64,000 nt of DNA, from NCBI RefSeq assembly GCF_901538265.1, contig NZ_LR593886.1:2170001-2234000 (forward strand), given 5' to 3'. Position 1 is the first letter of the stretch. Every line of letters starts with the position of its first letter. This stretch comes from Gemmata massiliana. Its GTDB lineage: Bacteria > Planctomycetota > Planctomycetia > Gemmatales > Gemmataceae. Under the pieces are notes generated by a model. The model ran no database searches and was not told where the DNA came from. It saw only the letters and a list, made by a program, of their open reading frames with translations. Below, one piece after another: positions 17,730 through 26,575 of this stretch. Made by a program: the position numbers and the translations under genes.

Positions 17730-18158
17730 ATGAAGAAGGTTCTTGGTCCGGCTCTCGTTGCAGCGCTCGCGCTGCCCCTGATGATCGCGCCGCCGGCGAA
17801 GGCCGGTGACAGCCCGGCTGCCCAGGTGCAAGCCGTGACTGTCGCACAACCCGTCGCGGTCGCACAGCCCGTCGTTGCTCAGCCGATCGTGCAGCGCCAA
17901 GTGATTAAGCAGCAAGTGGTCCAGCAGCGGATCGTCCAACCCCGGACGCGCTCGCTCGCCATTCAGCGGATCCGTGATCCACTGAGCCGCACATCCGACC
18001 GGGACACGTGCGCCGTGCAGTTGAGGGGCTGCGGGACGGTCGGCGCGGTGGTCCCGGTCGGGTTCTCTTCTCCGTTCCACATTTCGACTCGCCTTTCACC
18101 CCGCGCTACGCGCGGCACGCTCACCCACACTCGGCGGCTGCCCGGGCCGCTTTGCTGA
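17730..18158 (+). CDS. Small secreted Val/Gln/Pro-repeat protein, C-terminus probably scrambled
   Basis: ATG 17730 follows a GAGGAG ribosome-binding site. Residues 1-27 form a clear signal peptide (MKKVLGPALVAALALPLM..AKAG). The mature part has short repeats of the VAQPV/VVAQPIVQRQ type up to about residue 78. After that the sequence becomes Arg/Thr-rich and nonsense-like to the stop, so the original 3' end was probably replaced in the rearrangement that placed the integrase fragment next to it. Probably an exported surface or periplasmic protein; function unknown. Confidence 0.45.
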   Translation: MKKVLGPALVAALALPLMIAPPAKAGDSPAAQVQAVTVAQPVAVAQPVVAQPIVQRQVIKQQVVQQRIVQPRTRSLAIQRIRDPLSRTSDRDTCAVQLRGCGTVGAVVPVGFSSPFHISTRLSPRATRGTLTHTRRLPGPLC

Positions 18159-18162
18159 GCTG

Positions 18163-19351
18163 CTACTTCATGTACGTGTCGATTACGGAACCGCTGGCGT
18201 GACCGAGCAGCGCGGCCGCGTGGTGCGGTCGAGTTGGTCCCCGACCACGGTTGCTGTAAGGTGCCGGAGTTGGTTCGGGCTCCAGAACGGCACCAGTTCC
18301 CCGGGACCGACCCCGGCGCCTCCGGCGCGCCGCGTTGGTACGTTCGATGGCCCGCTCGACCAGGCGCCCGTACCGCCGGCGGTCATATGTGTCCTGCAGT
18401 TTCCCGGAGAACCGGTTCCCGCGCCGGGCCTGGGCGAGTACCCGTCTGGGAGCGAACACCACGTCACCGGGTTTGAGGCCGGCGCCCGCGCCCGTGAGCA
18501 CGACTTGGGCGCGCGGGCCGAATGCGATGACCCGGGGCTTGCCGGCCCAGTCGGTCTTGTGCGCCTGTGGGGCGTACAGCCACACGAGTACCCCGTCCAC
18601 CTCGCGGGCCGCCACGGTGCGGCCGGTCCTCGGGAGCGGAACCGGCTCGTCAGGGCGCGTGGACAGTTCCCCGCGACGCATCCGGCAGATGTCCTGGGGC
18701 CGCATGCCGCCCAGCGCCTGTACCCGGACCATTGCGGACAGCAGTGGCGGCATCTCGGCCAGCGCGCCCTCCCATCCGGGCGGGGCCGGGAGCACCCGCT
18801 TCAGCTCGCGCCCCCGCGCCGGAGCCGCTCGACCGCGAGCAGGCTGCCCGCCACGTCCGCGGGCACCAGGTCCTCGGACAGCGCCCAGCGCCAGCACATC
18901 TGTACCGCGCTCACCAAATGGTTGACGTAAGTGCGCGACAGCGGCGCCCCGGTCTTCTTGCACTTCCGGTTCGCGACCAGGTGCTCCCGGAGCCGCTTCA
19001 GGTGCGGGCCGCGAAACCCGGACACCGGGAGGTCCGCGAACATTTCGTCGACCGCTTCGAGCGCGGTCCGGATGCGGTTCAGGGTGCCTTCTTGGTGTGC
19101 GTAGTACCCGGTGGCGTGGCGGTAGTACGTGACGAGCACCTCGGCGACGGTGCGCTCGGCGGTCGGGTTGGTTCGGGTCGGGCGGGCGAGGGCTTCGGCA
19201 CGTGGCCCGCGAGTAATTCGGCGACCCAGCCTTGTACCGCACCAGGGCCGTGCCGGGGTCGGCCCATGTGGACGCGGGCCTTGTTCCACCACACGTAGTG
19301 CTGGTTCGTGGGTTTGTGAAATTTGAGTTCGGGGATGCGGGTCTTGGACAT
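18163..19351 (-). pseudogene. Tyrosine recombinase (integrase) broken by several frameshifts
   Basis: Begins at ATG 19351 (MSKTRIPELKFHKPTNQHYV). A core-binding domain in a second frame (VLVTYYRHATGYYAHQ, KRLREHLVANRK, SAVQMCWRWAL) is followed by the catalytic domain in a third frame (GMRPQDICRMR for the first Arg, QAHKT for the Lys strand). A fourth frame holds the HLTATV box (NQLRHLTATVVGDQL), and the third frame returns for LLGHASGSVIDTYMK with the nucleophile Tyr. The catalytic residues are recognisable, but at least three frameshifts inactivate the gene. It starts 123 bases from the tRNA-Arg 3' end, the usual place for a tRNA-targeting integrase. Confidence 0.8.
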
Positions 19352-19358
19352 GCTGCGG

Positions 19359-19417
19359 CCCTTCTGAGTGACCGGTTTATGGGTAATCATTACCCATAAA
19401 CCGGTCACTCAGAAGGG
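19359..19417. repeat. Perfect 59-bp palindrome between tRNA-Arg and integrase
   Basis: 29-base arms (19359-19387 and 19389-19417) are exact reverse complements around the single base C19388; each arm contains GACCGGTTTATGGGTAAT. It ends 8 bases upstream of the integrase ATG, so it lies in the integrase leader and could form a large hairpin or be a two-fold operator. Unusually long and perfect for such a decayed neighbourhood. Confidence 0.9.
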
Positions 19418-19473
19418 TCGCACCGCGTGAGCGAAATCGGTGTAAACCGCTACTCGGCAAGGATTTGTGAGAG

Positions 19474-19547
19474 TACACCCGAGAGGATTTGAACCTCTAA
19501 CCCTCGGTTCCGAAGACCGATGCTCTATCCAGTTGAGCTACGGGTGC
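19474..19547 (-). tRNA. tRNA-Arg, anticodon TCG
   Basis: The minus strand folds to a full cloverleaf: acceptor GCACCCG/CGGGTGT, D arm with AGCTCAACTGGATAGAGC, anticodon stem TCGGT/ACCGA around loop CTTCGGA (anticodon TCG), T arm AGAGG-TTCAAAT-CCTCT. CCA is not encoded. Integrase pseudogenes lie on both sides, so its 3' end is a likely integration site. Confidence 0.93.
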
Positions 19548-19702
19548 AAATGCTTGTTTTTCAGTTGTTTATGAGCGTTTCGCTCCACTCGTCTCACTTC
19601 GTTTGACACCAGGTCTGACACCCGGCCTCTTCGCAAGTGACCAAGGGCACCAGTAACACCCGTGGCCGAGTCACAACAACCATTTTCTGAGAAACGGCCG
19701 CC

Positions 19703-20262
19703 GTGTCCACCGACGATTCTATCGCGCGCACGTCCGCGAACAAGCCAAACAAACCCTATCCCGATTTCCTGCCGTTTCCCCATCAAACGAGGCGTTGGGT
19801 GAAGAAGATCCGCGGGAAGATGCACTACTTCGGCTCGTGGGACGATCCCGACGGCGCCCTCAAGAAGTATCTCGAGCAGAAGGGTCCTTCATTCCGGACG
19901 GAAGTCGCGCCGAGTGTCAGAAGGTGTCACGGTCAAAGTCCTCTGCAACGCGTTTCTGAACCACAAAAAGCCACTGCTCAACGCAGGTGATCTCTCCCCT
20001 CGCACCTGGCAACCCCGGCGCTGACCGTCAGTCAGTTCACCAAGAACCGTCTGGACGCGGATTTGGAGCAGGACGACTTCGCCGAACTGCGCGCCACGAT
20101 GTCGAAGAAGTGGGAGACCGATCCGGGTGCGGAACTCCATCCAGCAAACGTGGAGCGTGTTCAATTGCGGATACGATTCGGAGATGCTTGCGGCGCCGGT
20201 GCGATTCGGGCCGGGGTTTGCGCGTCCTACGAAGAAGACGCTTCGGCTCGAGCGCGAAAAAC
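19703..20262 (+). pseudogene. Second tyrosine integrase, N-terminal remnant
   Basis: The N-terminal frame reads KPYPDFLPFPHQTRRWVKKI then GKMHYFGSWDDPDGALKKYL, the conserved opening of planctomycete element integrases. The sequence then shifts frame (VKVLCNAFLNHKKPLLNAG, DFAELRATMSKKW, LRLEREKLG) and ends near 20262, where transposase DNA begins. The catalytic domain is absent. Orientation is opposite to the integrase on the other side of the tRNA. Confidence 0.7.
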
Positions 20263-20279
20263 TAGGTCGGCAAACGTGA

Positions 20280-21048
20280 CTGGTGGATATTGTCTTCCAG
20301 GCGCTTGAGGTAGGCGTCTGGGTTACGCCGGAACTGGTGGCGCTCGACCCGGCGCCAGCGCCGGGTTTCCCGTTCGGATCGCACCTGCCGCCACGCGCCT
20401 CGGACGGCCCGCGCCAACTCGGTGGCCGTGACCTCCCGATGTCGGGTCGCCAACCCGGCGATCAACGGGGCCGCGCCCCGCAGCACCAGCGCCGGGCGGG
20501 CCCCGTTGCGACCCGTGGCCCGGCGCTCGTGGTACCGGTGGCTCCCGAACGCCCGCTCCAGGTCGTTGTTGGTGCGCGGCAGGTGAGCCACGTCGTAGCA
20601 GTGGAACAGCCCCGGCCAGTAGCCCCGGTCCACCTTCAGGAAATAGTCCACCGCCTCACCCAACACGCCGACCGGCGCCGGTGCCGCGCCATCGCGCCCA
20701 GCAGTCCGGCCAACTGGCTCCGCACACCGCCCCGCGCACCCAGGATCACGTGCCCCTGCGCGCCCGGCACCTCCTTCAATCGTCGGTCGTCGGTGAGCAC
20801 GACGGCCAACCGCTCGTCGTACCGGTCCCGCAGGTTGGTGACAGTGCGCTCGGCGATGACCAGCCCGCACCCGACCCGGTGGGCCGGATCTCGGGGACGG
20901 ACCGGCGCCCGACGAGGGCGATCACGTCGAGCCCGAACTCGTAATGCGGCAGCGCGAAGTGGCCCTCGGCCTCGGGCCGATCGGGCTTCTTGTAGGCTGA
21001 GCAGTTGACGTTGCGGCACCGGCGGATGGTCAAGTTGAGGCGCGCCAC
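20280..21048 (-). pseudogene. DDE-type transposase of unassigned family, frameshifted
   Basis: The N-terminus (about 21048) has RRCRNVNCSAYKKPD and FALPHYEFGLDVIALVGRR; a middle frame has VVIAERTVTNLRDRYDERL; the C-terminal frame has LFHCYDVAHLPRTNNDLERA then HRYHERRATGR and VLRGAAPLIAGLATR. The Asn-Asn-Asp-Leu-Glu motif is the likely catalytic Glu region. At least two frameshifts. I cannot name the IS family with confidence. Confidence 0.65.
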
Positions 21049-21292
21049 GCCGGCGAGCGGAGCGATGGTGCGGGCGGTTCGTGTAATCGGCCCGCATGTG
21101 TTCGCCGCCGTGCGAGCACGTGGTCCGCTGAGTCCGCAAGTCGTGTGCTCGTCGGCTCCAAACCCTTCGCCACCTTGCCTATCGGAGTGCCCTCACGGGA
21201 TCGAACCGAAGGGTAACCGAACCCGCACCCGTACGCCAGTTACGTTTGCTGTCGTAGAAAAAACGCCGCGTACTTCGCTAACCCGCCGAGCC

Positions 21293-21660
21293 GAGGTTCC
21301 GGTTCATCGCCGAGCGCGCCGACGAGTGGCCGAGAACGTACAGGATCGGGATTTCGATCCCGAAGGACCGAACGTGCGCTGGTGCGTCGACATCACCTAC
21401 ATCCCGACCCGCGAGGGGTGGTTGTACTTGGCCGCCGTCGAGGATCTGTTCAGCCGGATGATCGTGGGCGGGTCGATGGAGAGCCGGTTGGTGGTGAATG
21501 CGCTGGAGACAGCGATCCGGCGCCGTCGGCCCGAAACCGGTCTGGTGGCGCGCTCGGATCGAGAGAGCCAGTACGCGAGCGATCACTACCCGTGGGCGCT
21601 CGCGGCGGAAGGGATCGTGTGCAGCCCCGAGCCTCCCACCGGTTGGTCCCGTTGCCGGGC
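21293..21660 (+). pseudogene. IS3-family OrfB (integrase core) fragment
   Basis: The frame contains NVRWCVDITYIPTREGWLYL and VEDLFSRMIVGGSM, then ARSDRESQYAS, the rve-fold motifs with catalytic Asp (DITYI) and a degraded second Asp region (SDRE in place of the usual SDRG). The HTH-containing OrfA and the C-terminal catalytic Glu region are missing. Confidence 0.75.
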
Positions 21661-21838
21661 CGGGTGCGGGGTTCTGCGGGGAGTCGTTGCGCCCCGAGAG
21701 GCGCTCGCACAGGTCGTTCGGGTGGAACCGCACCCCGAACCGCGTGGGCATCCGCTCGGGCACCCGGCGCGCGGTCCACAGGTCCGTATCGAACCCATAC
21801 TCGGTCGGGGACGGGGCGAGCCACTGAGCACCTGACAA
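21660..21838 (-). pseudogene. IS630-family transposase N-terminal winged-helix fragment
   Basis: Minus-frame residues TDLWTARRVPERMPTRFGVRF then LSGRNDSPQNPAP match the winged-helix region of IS630 transposases (tdlWT..RV...I.r.FGV.yh......l...g.spQ.P). It is truncated at both ends and abuts the IS3 fragment. Confidence 0.6.
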
Positions 21839-22017
21839 CTTACAACTACACCATCATCAGAGTAGCTTTGCGTTCCGGCGGGACATTAGGGATCTATCAC
21901 TACTCAATTGCGGGGTAAAGTCGCCGGAGCTTGATCCGGGCGTCGTCGGTGGTGACGCGCCCGTTCGCACCCACTTCCCGGTCATTCCGTTCGACCTCCC
22001 AGGGCTCTTAGCTCGAC

Positions 22018-22095
22018 AGGTGCATCGCTGCCCGATACGAGAAGCTCAAGATCACGTACCTCGGGCGACTCCACCGAACCCTCGGAACCTGGTAG
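22018..22095 (+). pseudogene. IS5-family transposase C-terminal tail
   Basis: RCIAARYEKLKITYLGRLHRTL then a stop at 22093 matches the conserved C-terminal helix of IS5-type transposases (RYdKla.tyLg...la). Nothing upstream in frame belongs to it. Confidence 0.5.
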
Positions 22096-22512
22096 TTCGC
22101 ACCTACTTCTACAGAGCAGTCTTTTCTCGATCATTGTGAGCGCCTCGAATGACGCAATTGTCCGCCAATGTGAGCCAACAATCCGCCCGTACTCGGTGGC
22201 AGAATGTAAGACCGCCAGTGGGGTGCCACGTGAATATTTATCGCGAGGTAAAAAAAAACTGCTAGGCGATCCCCGATTATTCTCGTTTAGATACCAGTTT
22301 TTGCCTCGCTAGCGTCGAAGAGATTGGTCACAATCGAGACGAGTTGACATCCCGCGCTCAGTTGCCGCTAAATGCCGAGTTTCGGGGCGCAGATTTTGCT
22401 CGTTTATTGTGCGTCCCTCTCGCGGAATGACCGCTCCGAGAAGCGCGGAGCACCCGACGCTCGGGATCGCACCCGACGAGATGTTGTCCATTCCGAACTC
22501 CCCGGCGCAACG
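22096..22512. other. Leader region of the chemosensory operon
   Basis: About 415 bases without a gene, containing an AT-rich patch around 22227-22262 (ATATTTATCGCG, a run of A). It marks the change from mobile-element debris to the operon and should hold the operon promoter, but no clear box pair was identified. Confidence 0.45.
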
Positions 22513-22983
22513 ATGGCGACCGCCCACACGGAGACGACCGTTCTCCTCACGCGCCTGGGTTCCAGGTTGTGTGCGATCCCGCTTGTAGACGTGATGGAAA
22601 GCATGCGCCCGCTCCCCGCGGCACCCGTTCCGGGAGTACCGTCGTTCGTCAAAGGGCTCGCCGTCATTCGAGGGGCGCCGGTCCCGGTGGTCGATCTCGG
22701 CCTCTTGGTCGGCGCGACCGGGGCGGCGCCGACCGGGCGTTATGTTCTTTTGCGCCTCGGCGAGCGGAGGGTTGCCATCGCAGTAGACGGGGTGCTGGGC
22801 GTGCGCCGGCTGGACGGCTCGGCCCTCCACAAACTACCCCCGCTCTTCCAAACTTCCGATCCGGAACTCACGACAGGGATCGGGGTGCGCGACGAGCAGT
22901 TGCTCTTCGTCCTCCAAACGGCGCGAATTGTGCCAGACGAGGTTTGGCGGATCGCGGAGCCGAACGGGGCGGGCGAACGATGA
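22513..22983 (+). CDS. cheW: CheW-type adaptor (first of operon)
   Basis: ATG 22513 (a longer frame from 22372 adds residues unlike the family) gives 156 residues forming one CheW/SH3-like domain: an N-terminal strand TTVLLTRLGSRLCAIPL, VPSFVKGLAVIRGAPVPVVDL, and RYVLLRLGERRVAIAVDGVLGV. It should link the chemoreceptor to CheA in a cytoplasmic array. The stop overlaps the start of the CheR gene (ATGA). By position it resembles WspB/WspD-type couplers. Confidence 0.88.
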   Translation: MATAHTETTVLLTRLGSRLCAIPLVDVMESMRPLPAAPVPGVPSFVKGLAVIRGAPVPVVDLGLLVGATGAAPTGRYVLLRLGERRVAIAVDGVLGVRRLDGSALHKLPPLFQTSDPELTTGIGVRDEQLLFVLQTARIVPDEVWRIAEPNGAGER

Positions 22984-24542
22984 ACGCGCCGGATCGGGAA
23001 CTCATCGACCGCTTTCGGGACGCCGTTGCCCGGCGGTTCGGCCTCGACTTCGACGACAGCAGACGAGATTTCCTCGGGGAAATTCTTGTAAAGCACGTCG
23101 CGCGCGCGAAGAGCGCGGACCCCTTCTCGTACATCCACCGCCTGGTATCGGGTCAAGCCCCGCGGTCCGAAACCGCGGACCTCGCCACGGACCTCACGGT
23201 GGGGGAAACGTACTTCTTCCGGCACCCGGATCAGTTCCGCGCGTTCGTTACCGCTGCTGAATTGGACCGGCACCCCCCGCCGGGGCCGCGCCGCCTGCAC
23301 ATTCTCTCGGCCGGTTGCGCGTCGGGGGAAGAGGCGCACTCGCTCGCCATCCTGCTCCGGGAACACGTCCCGGACGGCTCCGGTTGGAATCTCCGGGTCG
23401 TGGGGATCGACCTCAACCCCGTTTCGCTCGCCCGGGCAGCCCGGGGCCGGTACACCGCGTGGTCGCTCCGGGGCAGTGACGAAACAATCAAACAGCGGCA
23501 TTTCCACGCGCGCGATCGAGAATACCAACTGGACGATTCCGTCCGCGCGATGGTGACGTTCGAGGAACGCAACCTCCTCAGCGACGCGCCCGACTTCTGG
23601 CGACCGGGCGCTTATGACGTGATCTTCTGTCGCAACGTCATCATGTACTTCACTCCGGAAGCGGCGCGGGCCGTGGTCGCCCGGCTGACGCGCGCCCTGG
23701 TTCCCGGGGGGCACCTCTTTCTCGGGCCGGCCGAGACGCTCCGGAGCGTCTCGAACGATTACCACCTCCTGCACACGCACGACACCTTCTACTACCAGCG
23801 CCGCCGGGACACGACGGACGCGCTGCAGTTCCCCGTCGAGTCCAGGATCGCGCGCGAAGATGCCCTCTTTCCCGTCCTGTCGGGCGCGGATGGTTCCTGG
23901 GTCACCGCGATCGGCGAAGCGTCGGACCGGATCGCGCGCCTCCGACGCGAGATGCGCCCAGTCGGCCCCGCCGCTTCCCCCGCCTCGGGCGGCCCGATCT
24001 CGGGAGACGAGGCGCCCCCGGTACCGGAGGTAGCCCGCCCGCTGGACCTCCGGACTGCGCGCGAAATGGTTCGGCAGGAGCGCTACGCCGACGCCCTCCA
24101 GGTACTCGGGGTTCCGGCCGGTGAAGACCGGCGCGACCCCGATGCCCAACTGCTGCGGGCCGTGATCCTGACGAATTGCGGGCATGTTGCAGAAGCCGAA
24201 CAGCTCTGCCACGATGTCCTTTCGGGCGACGAACTCAACGCCGAAGCCCGGTACCTCCTCGCGCTGTGCCGGGAACACGCCGGGGAGTTCGATTCGGCAA
24301 CGGAGGAGGACGGGATCGCGATCTACCTGGACCCGCGGTTCGCCATGCCGCACCTGCACCTCGGGCTCCTCCGCAAGCGCGCGGGGGACCGCGCGGGCGC
24401 GCACCGGGCGTTTCGCGAGGCTGCAGCCCTGCTCCCACGCGAGGACGCCTCCCGCGTCGTACTGTTCGGGGGCGGGTTCAGTCGCGAGATGCTCCTCCGG
24501 TTGTGCGAGGCGGAACTGCGCGCGCGTGAGGGCGACTCATGA
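22980..24542 (+). CDS. cheR: CheR-type chemoreceptor methyltransferase with C-terminal TPR
   Basis: ATG 22980, overlapping the cheW stop by four bases; 520 residues. The CheR domain (about 1-270) has an all-alpha N-terminus, the T-x-E-T-Y-F-F-R motif (LTVGETYFFR), the SAM-binding LSAGCASGEEAHSLA, VVGIDLNP and VIFCRNVIMYF. Residues about 360-500 are TPR-like helices (RYADALQVLG, AEARYLLALCREHAGEFDSA). It transfers methyl groups from SAM to receptor glutamates; the TPR is a known feature of WspC/FrzF-type enzymes and may gate binding to the receptor. A frame extending upstream to 22569 is antisense-like overlap and was discarded. Confidence 0.93.
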   Translation: MNAPDRELIDRFRDAVARRFGLDFDDSRRDFLGEILVKHVARAKSADPFSYIHRLVSGQAPRSETADLATDLTVGETYFFRHPDQFRAFVTAAELDRHPPPGPRRLHILSAGCASGEEAHSLAILLREHVPDGSGWNLRVVGIDLNPVSLARAARGRYTAWSLRGSDETIKQRHFHARDREYQLDDSVRAMVTFEERNLLSDAPDFWRPGAYDVIFCRNVIMYFTPEAARAVVARLTRALVPGGHLFLGPAETLRSVSNDYHLLHTHDTFYYQRRRDTTDALQFPVESRIAREDALFPVLSGADGSWVTAIGEASDRIARLRREMRPVGPAASPASGGPISGDEAPPVPEVARPLDLRTAREMVRQERYADALQVLGVPAGEDRRDPDAQLLRAVILTNCGHVAEAEQLCHDVLSGDELNAEARYLLALCREHAGEFDSATEEDGIAIYLDPRFAMPHLHLGLLRKRAGDRAGAHRAFREAAALLPREDASRVVLFGGGFSREMLLRLCEAELRAREGDS

Positions 24543-25105
24543 GTACCGGTTCGCAAACCGGCGCCCCCGACCTCCGGGACGATGTCGAGCAAATGCGCCG
24601 GAGCTTCGATCAGGTCTTCGCGGCCCCCGACCCGCCCCCGGCCGGGGAGCGCGACGATTTTGTGGCCGTTCGCGTCGGCGGGCGCCCGTTCGCGCTGCGC
24701 GTGGCCGAACTCGTCCGGATCGAGGCTGGCAGGAAGATCGTCGCCCTGCCCGGCGGTGATCCCTGGCTCCTGGGCCTCGCGGCGTGCCAGGGGAAACTGA
24801 TACCGGTGTACAGTCTGGAACTCGCCCTTGGCGACCGAACCACCGGCGAGAACACCTGGCTCGGGATCTGTGGCCGAGAAGACCCGTTGGGGCTGGCGTT
24901 CGGCGCGCTAGAGGGGTACTTCCGGGTTCCGCGGGCGGACGTCTACGGCCCGGGCGAGGCGGGATCCCAACAGAATGATGCGCACCGATCGGTGAGTATC
25001 GGGGGAGCGCTGCGCACCGTCGTACACCTCCCGTCCGTCCTCGCGGCCATTCGCGAGCGCGTGACGGCCCACACGAGTACGGAACCGGAAGGAGCGAGCC
25101 GATGA
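24539..25105 (+). CDS. cheW: Second CheW-type adaptor
   Basis: Begins with ATG overlapping the cheR stop (ATGA). 188 residues: an N-terminal helix of about 40 residues (DDVEQMRRSFDQVF) precedes the CheW domain (DFVAVRVGGRPFALRVAEL, WLLGLAACQGKLIPVYSL, then PLGLAFGALEGYFRV). The extra helix and the Ser/Gln-rich loop near residue 145 are not standard CheW. The stop again overlaps the next start. Confidence 0.87.
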   Translation: MSTGSQTGAPDLRDDVEQMRRSFDQVFAAPDPPPAGERDDFVAVRVGGRPFALRVAELVRIEAGRKIVALPGGDPWLLGLAACQGKLIPVYSLELALGDRTTGENTWLGICGREDPLGLAFGALEGYFRVPRADVYGPGEAGSQQNDAHRSVSIGGALRTVVHLPSVLAAIRERVTAHTSTEPEGASR

Positions 25106-26574
25106 CGGGTCAGTGGACCTTCGGAACGAGACTCGGTGTGGGATTCGGGTTCGCCGGGCTGGTGCTGCTGATCATCGGAACCGCGGGCTATTACAGCACG
25201 CACCGGTTGATCGAAAACGACAAACGGGTGAACCACTCCCACCAGGTGCGCCGGGAGCTGGCCGATCTGCAGTCCGAACTCAAGGACGCCGAGACCGGTC
25301 AGCGCGGCTTCGTTATTACCGGCAAAGAGAGCTATTTGGCGCCCTACCAGTCCGCGCTCGAGCAGATCAAGATCACCTTCGATCGCGTTCGGTCCCTCAC
25401 AACCGATAACGTCGATCAACAGAGGCGCCTGGATAAATTGCTCCCACTGATGGAGTCGAAACTGGCCGAACTCAAGCGGACCATCGACCAGCGCCGAAAG
25501 GACGGGTTCGAGCCCACGGCCAAAGTCATTGCCGAGGACCAGGGCAAGGAGCTCATGGACTCGATCCGCAGGGTCGTGGCCGAAATGGACCGGCAGGAGC
25601 AGGACCTGCTGGACGCGCGGAGCGCGGAGGCCGAAGCCACGGCGTCCGCGACGAAAGCCGTGATCCTCTGGGGCAGCCTCGTCGGGGTGGCCCTAGTCGC
25701 GCTGTTCGGCTGGTACATGGTCGCTTCGCTCCGGCGCCAGATCGGGTCGGCGGTCCAGCACATCCAAAGTTCATCGAACGAACTTCAAGCGGCGGCCACT
25801 CAACAGACGACCGTTTCACGAGAGCAGGCCGCGTCCATGAGCGAGATCGCCACCACCATTAAAGAACTGGTCGCCACCGCGCGGCAAATTGCCGAGAGTG
25901 CGCAGCGCGTCGCGGGGATCGCCGAGGACACGGCTCGAGGCGCCCGCACGGGCGACCAGACGCTGAAGGGCGCTCAGGACGCTGTCGCGAACATCCGGGG
26001 CCAAGTCGATCTCATTGTTTCGCACATGCTGGATTTGGGGCGCAAATCGCAGCAAATCGGCGGCATTTTGGAAGTGATTAACGAACTGGCCGAGCAGACC
26101 AACATCCTGGCCATCAACGCCTCGATCGAGGCCGCTGGTGCCGGCGACGCGGGCCGGCGCTTCGGGGTCGTGGCGGACGAGATCCGCAAACTGGCGGACC
26201 GCGTGGGCGGTTCGACCAAGGACATCAAGTCCCTGATCGAGGAGATCCGCGGGGCCGTCCACACCACGGTCATGGCCACGGAGACCGGCTCCAAGGCGGT
26301 CGACGTCGGCACGCGCCAAATTCGCGACGTGTCGGCCGGGTTCCAGCAGATCGTTCGGCTGGTCGAAACGACCACCGAGGCGGCGCGCGAAATCGAACTG
26401 AGCACGAAGCAGCAAACGACCGCCGTGGAGCAAGTAAACGAGGCGATTGCCAACATCGCACAGGCCTCCCGGGAGTCGGAGGTCAGTTCGACGCAGACCC
26501 TCCAGACCGTGACCGAACTGACCGGCCTGTCCCGAAATCTGGCGCGCCTGGTTCAACCGCAGGCGCGGGCGTGA
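25102..26574 (+). CDS. CHASE3-domain methyl-accepting chemoreceptor without HAMP
   Basis: 490 residues, ATG overlapping the cheW stop. TM1 about 11-30 and TM2 about 193-213 bracket a periplasmic CHASE3 domain (VNHSHQVRRELADLQSELKD, AETGQRGFVITGKE.YLAPY). After TM2 the coiled coil starts directly; no HAMP domain is visible. The signalling hairpin tip ELAEQTNILAINASIEAAGA with RRFGVVADEIRKLADR is canonical, and Gln/Glu pairs for methylation are present. It should form the sensing end of this array, matching WspA in layout. Confidence 0.92.
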   Translation: MTGQWTFGTRLGVGFGFAGLVLLIIGTAGYYSTHRLIENDKRVNHSHQVRRELADLQSELKDAETGQRGFVITGKESYLAPYQSALEQIKITFDRVRSLTTDNVDQQRRLDKLLPLMESKLAELKRTIDQRRKDGFEPTAKVIAEDQGKELMDSIRRVVAEMDRQEQDLLDARSAEAEATASATKAVILWGSLVGVALVALFGWYMVASLRRQIGSAVQHIQSSSNELQAAATQQTTVSREQAASMSEIATTIKELVATARQIAESAQRVAGIAEDTARGARTGDQTLKGAQDAVANIRGQVDLIVSHMLDLGRKSQQIGGILEVINELAEQTNILAINASIEAAGAGDAGRRFGVVADEIRKLADRVGGSTKDIKSLIEEIRGAVHTTVMATETGSKAVDVGTRQIRDVSAGFQQIVRLVETTTEAAREIELSTKQQTTAVEQVNEAIANIAQASRESEVSSTQTLQTVTELTGLSRNLARLVQPQARA

Positions 26575-26575
26575 C

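Noticed and set aside
22740-24404. Minus-strand ORF of 554 codons opposite cheR
   Set aside because: Arg/Pro/Gly-rich shadow of a high-GC gene whose plus-strand translation has all CheR motifs.
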